DNA of 64,000 bases from Galerina marginata (lineage: Eukaryota > Basidiomycota > Agaricomycetes > Agaricales > Galerinaceae), in assembly GCA_023014335.1 (NCBI GenBank), contig JAECYW010000009.1:2790001-2854000 (forward strand), read 5' to 3'. The position numbers and the translations under genes are program-made. Under the pieces are notes generated by a model. It did not search any database, had not been told where the DNA came from, and saw only the letters and a list, made by a program, of their open reading frames with translations. Of the stretch, positions 59,301-64,000 are shown piece after piece. The stretch's first letter is position 1. Each line of letters opens with the position of its first letter.

Positions 59301-62300
59301 TTCCAGTCAAAGAGATGTCTAAAGAGGAATCAAATTGTGGTGGACCATCGCAATGCGTTTCCTGTCAAGGTAAAAAGTTAGTTTCGCAAGTCACGATGTT
59401 GGGACCACCGCAGATACCGCATGGAAGATGTTCCAGGTGTCTTGATAACCGTAAAGTTCTCAGTATAATCGTCAATAAAGTGCAACCTACCTGACCAATC
59501 TTTACGAGATTCAGCCGACGATACCGAGTCTAGTGACAATTACTCACAGAAGACGCGGCTCTGAGAATTATCAACCTCAAGTGAGGTAACCTTAGAGAGC
59601 CACTTAGTGAATGCTCCCCACCAACGCTTTTTTGGATTCTGCCAAAGGCCGCGTTCTTCAAGCCTACAGTTGTCGGTCAATTTACGGGCCACCAGGTATT
59701 GAACTTGAAGTTATCAAACACATCCTCACCATTGCCTGCGCTCTGGTGGCGAATCAACCACGCTATCCCTTTGTGCGAAGTCAGATTTAGTAAGACACGG
59801 AAACCCTATAGAGCATACCAATATCCCGGCATATCGGTTACATCTTTTGCGCCGTGCGTTAGTGTAATCTCCCCCATCTAAAGAGCTCTGCACGCACCTG
59901 CACGCATGTAAATGGGTCCGTTTGACATTGGTATTGCGGCAAAGTTATAGTCAAAACTAAGGGTATACACATTTTCGGACGCAGGTTTTGCAGTCGCATG
60001 GGCGCCGCTTAAGACGGCTTGGTTGGAATGAACCTCAAGACTGACAACCCGTGCGTATGGGCCAAGGCCACACGACTTTGGAAGTTCGACGATAGTATTT
60101 TCAGCGCCGCCTATAAATCCTTGTTAGGGTGAAGAAAAATGGATTGCGGAAGATTTTACCAATGAACACATGTTGGCAGGCTGCTGAGTTGGGTACTGAG
60201 CAATACACGGCAACCTAGATATTTTGGTAAATCTTCGACTAGAATAATGAAGTGATTATATACCTGTTGTGGTTGGTCACTTTTTGCGTCACATCCTGTT
60301 AAGACCCAGTTTGACTGAAGATTCATTGATGAAACGGATGAAGCCTTTGGAGAGTCTATAAATATTTCACCAAATGCACCACTGTTTTCGTCCTCAGACT
60401 CTGTGAATGTTGATGTTGTACCCGATTCAAAATCAGGAATCCCGCTTGGGACAAGGGCTGGGACGGTACTCAGGCTGCTTGGGACCAGTACAACGGCACC
60501 ACTTGGGGAAACGACGCCGCTTGGAGAAATAACACCGCTTGGGGCAATCCCCCCGACATCCGGGTCGAAGTCAACATGGAAGAGATCGTTGCCAGAATCA
60601 GGAACACCGCTGGGAAAAATGTCACTGAAAGGAGCTGGCAGGTCAACAGGAGGGTCACAGCAGTAGGTTCTTTGGGCACCACCGAGGCACGGTTGCGTTC
60701 CATCACCAGTAGAATCCGAAACTGGATTTACGTTAGTTGGTCGAGGAAAGAACTCGGAAAAGTCCCTTACATATCGTGATTTGTCCAACATCGCAGACAG
60801 CATCGTCACCTGAAATTGGAGTAAGAACCTCGCCCTTTAGAAAACCCTGATTAGACTTACACAAAGGTGGTGTTCCCTTCCACTGGCAGTTACCAAATGG
60901 TAGTGGGTTTGTGCAACAAAATCCAGATGCAGTTCCAGCAGCGCAGACCTTCCTTGCAGTAGACACAGAAGTTATGAAATTGGAGGAATCAGATGGACAA
61001 CTTGTATCCGGTGTTGCACTGCAATCTGTGGGAATATTATATCGCTATACTCTGGAAAATTCGAATGCAATTACCAGTATAGACGCAGTCAGCAGGAGCT
61101 GGAAGGTCGGTTGTGCAGCAAAGTGCAGTCATCCCACCAATACAGAGTTGATTGACTGTTTCCCCAATAATGTCTTTGGCGACGAGTACTTCAGCTTCTT
61201 CACACTGGGGAACACATGGAGTCTTTGCGTCTGTGTATCCGCGCTCTATCAAGCCGGAAGTTTAATCGCGAGTCAAATTTGGACAAGAATGAGGACCTAC
61301 TTGTACATGTCTGTCCTTTGGTCTCCGGGCAGCAAACAACAGCAGGCACCCCTAAATCCAAATCACAATTTCCAGAAAGAGGATTATAGTACACAGTGGA
61401 GACCATGCGATCCGGATAACACTGTCCGCTTTCAGGAATTGTCCACAGAGCGAAAATAATATTAACTGACCGATTTCGAACCGCATTCACCCACATAGCA
61501 AGCATCATTAGAGCTTACAGTGTTGGTATCACGACCTCCGATCCCAATCCCAGGATAAAGGGCATCGAGAGCGCTATGTCATATTAAGCTTAATTAATAA
61601 CGCACAGAGCAGGAACAAACTTGTAATTATTGTCGTCCTGATATTGAAAATTTATGAGCATGTCCGACTGATGAAAGGGATACACCTTACCTGGTCAATA
61701 CTCCAAATCATCGTGCCACCAATACAATGATCGTTTGCGCTGAGAATCTTATTTAACGGAGAAGATATACAACTTGAAGAAACTCCAACTTACTAAGACA
61801 TTTTGATGGCAAAGGCTATAAATTATGACAATCAGTTATTTTATTTTACTTGACATATGAAAACGGACTGACTTTCATCAGTGTCAAAGCTAACCCACTG
61901 ATTACTGGAATAACGTGGAATAAAGGTTAGATGATCAGACTCCATGGAAACAAAGAGATACGACATACTCGTCCCAACTGACGTATGCCACAGCAGCATC
62001 CTCATCTATTGTAGGAGTCTGCTGGGTTGAAGTGAGAATTGATTCAATCTCAGCAAACATCAGCGTCCCAGAATTCCCACTGCATGGGCCTTCCTTTCCA
62101 CCAGAGGTCCAGGCGCACCCGGCATATGCGCAATCAGACGATGAGAGGGTGAAGGATCGGCCATAAAAGCCACTAGACACGAAAAAATGGTTAACGACTG
62201 GCCCGATATTAGAGAAACTTCGTGTACATTCCCATCACCATCTGCTTGGGGTCAACTCCAGCTCGCCAGTATAACTGGAAAGCCTGGTCAATTTCGGTCA

Positions 62301-64000
62301 CTAATGCAGGTTAAAACAATTCTTTGGATTCGGAGATCTAAAGTTGACATACAGTTTGTATGTGCTCCGATAACATAGCTGTCATATTATGAGCCATAAG
62401 CATTGCATAATATGGGCGTATTCATCCATACCCGACATAAGGCTAAAATGAAGGCGTATAAGCATCCATAACGAATTATCAGGTACAGTGGGACTAACAT
62501 CGATGCCATCCCAGGTCCCTTTCACAGAGGTAAGATAGATTTATCTCAATAGTGGTAAAACTACAAACCATGAAGGTCGTAGGTCATCACCTACGGATGA
62601 GAAGATTGACAGCTGAAAACTTGAATTAATGGATATTTAGCTCACGTTGACCCAATCGGCGTGCTGAGAAAAGAAATCAGCTACTCGAGCCACGATTATT
62701 AAAATTAAATACTTGCTTTTAGCATTGCTGGGAGATCGAAATGTTGCAAATACCAAAACGAAGAAGGAGCGGTGCTAAAAGAGCCACCAACACAACGTGA
62801 AAATCTCCACTTAGTTAAGACATGGAAAAGACTCTTACAACGTTAACCCATATTTACGGGGTGCAAATGCGATTTTGACAGCTTGCATGAAAGCAACATA
62901 ATTCTCTTTGTCGGTTGGCATACCGCCACGATCCCATGCGACGGGATACTATGAATTGTAGGTGTGATTTGAAGAAAGCTTGTCTGAATATACTAAACGA
63001 CATACCTCCCAGTCAACGTCAATGCCATCAAATGCGTAAGTCTCCATGACAGAAAGGACAGATTCGATGAATGTATTGGTATTAGCGGTCGAGCCAACCA
63101 TGTTTGAAAAAATACTTTGATTAGGAGGATCGTTGAACGTCCATCCACCTAAATAATAAAAATTTGAAATGTCAATCAAGACCCACTGAAATAACCAGTA
63201 GTCATCTTACCGATCGACAGATAGACCTTCAATGAAGGCCGCCCTTTTTTCAGTGCCGTTGTTCGTCTCCATAAGTCCGAGTCACCAGCGGTCATTTCAA
63301 TCACTTTGAAAGACGAGCTGAGTAGGGCGAATGCAAAGTTGATATGCGTCAAGGTGTCTGCGGCGATTTGTTCAGGTTCATAAGGCATGCATTTTCTGTT
63401 GGGTAAGATCGTCAATGGCGTGAATATGATTCGACTCAGGATATCTTGACTAACCGAGAGACGGCCCATCCCTCGTAGTAGCCAATTCGTCGAGCTGTAG
63501 CAGAAGATTGTTCCGCGTCTTCGGTGACGGACATCAGTAATAGAGCAACATAAGGAGAGAACGTTGAACACACCGCAAGAGGGAATTTTAGGGCCTCCAC
63601 AATTACTAAGACAGCCATGGCCACAGAAATCGTCGGTCGTTCCACAGAATCCAAACTATACATCGTCCACGTTAGAAAGGACCAATGATAACAAACCTAG
63701 TTAATACCTGACTGCAGCTGACGACGCCAAAAACGATGATTTTGTGAGTTCATACAGAAGCTGAAAGTTTCCTACCAGACAGCTATGGGAAAATTTTAGC
63801 AATGTACGCCGTCATATGAGCTAATATAACACACAGAGTGGACAAGTGATGTTTGAAGCATCAGCGAAAGGCCCGCATTCGGCTAGGGCATTGCAATTCT
63901 TGGCCTTATTAGTGCAAATAATCTGTATTGCGCGAAGCACTCACTGAAGTGCAGACCTACATAACAAGTTGTATTGGTAAGTGGTCCCATAGACCTTACT
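56310..64000 (-). CDS. giant GH18 chitinase, killer-toxin-like class (5' end outside window)
   Basis: The gene is cut by the right edge; the visible part spans 7.7 kb with many 45-70 nt introns and very short exons, ending at TAA 56310-56312. In order: a Cys-rich stretch and chitin-binding type 1 domain (FGFCGTTDDFCG, 63580-63660, split by micro-introns); GH18 domain (RRIGYYEGWAVSR; catalytic DGIDVDWE at 63006-63029; VMTYDLHGTWDG near 62510-62600; FYGRSFTL near 62160); then Cys-rich modules (GLCCT/CCPETKG type, 60700-61450), a Pro-Ser-Gly repeat, and a long C-terminal part with LPKSCGLGPYARV and GPIYMRA. This architecture is that of fungal chitinases related to the alpha subunit of yeast killer toxins, proposed to act on competitors' cell walls. 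Signal peptide and LysM, if any, lie upstream. No inactivating break was seen. Confidence 0.85.
60499..60552. repeat. 18-nt tandem repeat in the chitinase gene
   Basis: There are three imperfect 18-nt units (CCACTTGGGGAAACGACG, CCGCTTGGAGAAATAACA, CCGCTTGGGGCAATCCCC). On the coding (minus) strand they encode a 6-residue Pro-Ser-Gly-based repeat (PSGVIS, PSGVVS, PSGAVV). Further degenerate copies lie around 60446 and 60476. It is probably an extended linker between modules, and a likely site of length variation. Confidence 0.65.

Noticed and set aside
63436..63571. Apparent frameshift between the chitin-binding domain and the GH18 start
   Set aside because: A GT...AG intron (donor after PSCG-type sequence, acceptor before the codons for AEQSSATARRIGYYEGW) joins them in phase, so no break is needed.
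1..64000. CRISPR arrays, bacterial operons, prophage
   Set aside because: There are no regularly spaced direct repeats; intron-rich genes and protein families are fungal throughout.

Overview
The window is nuclear DNA of a filamentous fungus, almost certainly a basidiomycete of the Agaricomycetes; I do not resolve the genus. Genes are cut by many 45-75 nt GT-AG introns (16 exons in the VPS15 gene, 13 in the urea transporter gene). The gene families are those of mushroom-forming fungi: HET-domain proteins, a NACHT STAND protein, an F-box-like protein, a TPR/DUF4470 protein, a fungal HIT-like protein and a very large GH18 chitinase. There are no bacterial-style operons and no CRISPR arrays, and I found no RNA gene I could support. 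I derived exon structures by hand, choosing GT/AG sites that keep phase and family motifs. Nine multi-exon models close with a total length divisible by three and independent family support or long open exons.

Layout. 1-2.0 kb: 3' part of a HET gene cut by the left edge, then a 644-bp Tc1/mariner-type MITE. 2.5-5.3 kb: F-box-like gene and HIT-like gene, both minus. 5.9-11.7 kb: VPS15, the protein-kinase-like regulatory subunit of the Vps34 PI3-kinase, complete. 12.3-17.8 kb: two divergently transcribed HET genes sharing a 1.1-kb spacer. 18.9-20.7 kb: an unknown membrane-protein gene split by a second MITE (480 bp, TA duplication). 20.9-23.7 kb: DUR3-type urea:Na+/H+ symporter. 23.8-25.9 kb and 33.2-37.0 kb: two direct copies of a segmental duplication; the right copy carries an intact 953-aa TPR/DUF4470 gene, the left copy a deletion-ridden pseudogene. 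25.9-33.2 kb: mostly gene-poor, with one unknown coiled-coil gene and repeat-like patches. 38.1-44.5 kb: low-complexity two-TM protein, a tentative small gene and a small acidic protein. 44.9-48.7 kb: NACHT NTPase and an unknown coiled-coil protein, convergent. 50.4-55.3 kb: DXD glycosyltransferase and cytosolic seryl-tRNA synthetase, both minus. 56.3-64 kb: a giant secreted-type chitinase of the killer-toxin-like class, its 5' end beyond the right edge.

Functionally the region mixes conserved housekeeping genes (VPS15, SerRS, DUR3) with fast-evolving accessory genes of fungal self/non-self recognition and cell-wall interaction (three HET genes, one NACHT gene, the GH18 chitinase). Transposon relics and the duplication sit among the accessory genes. 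The strongest second-look items are the MITE that splits an otherwise continuous reading frame, the DUF4470 duplication/pseudogene pair that supplies the upstream flank of DUR3, and a phase break in the glycosyltransferase gene.
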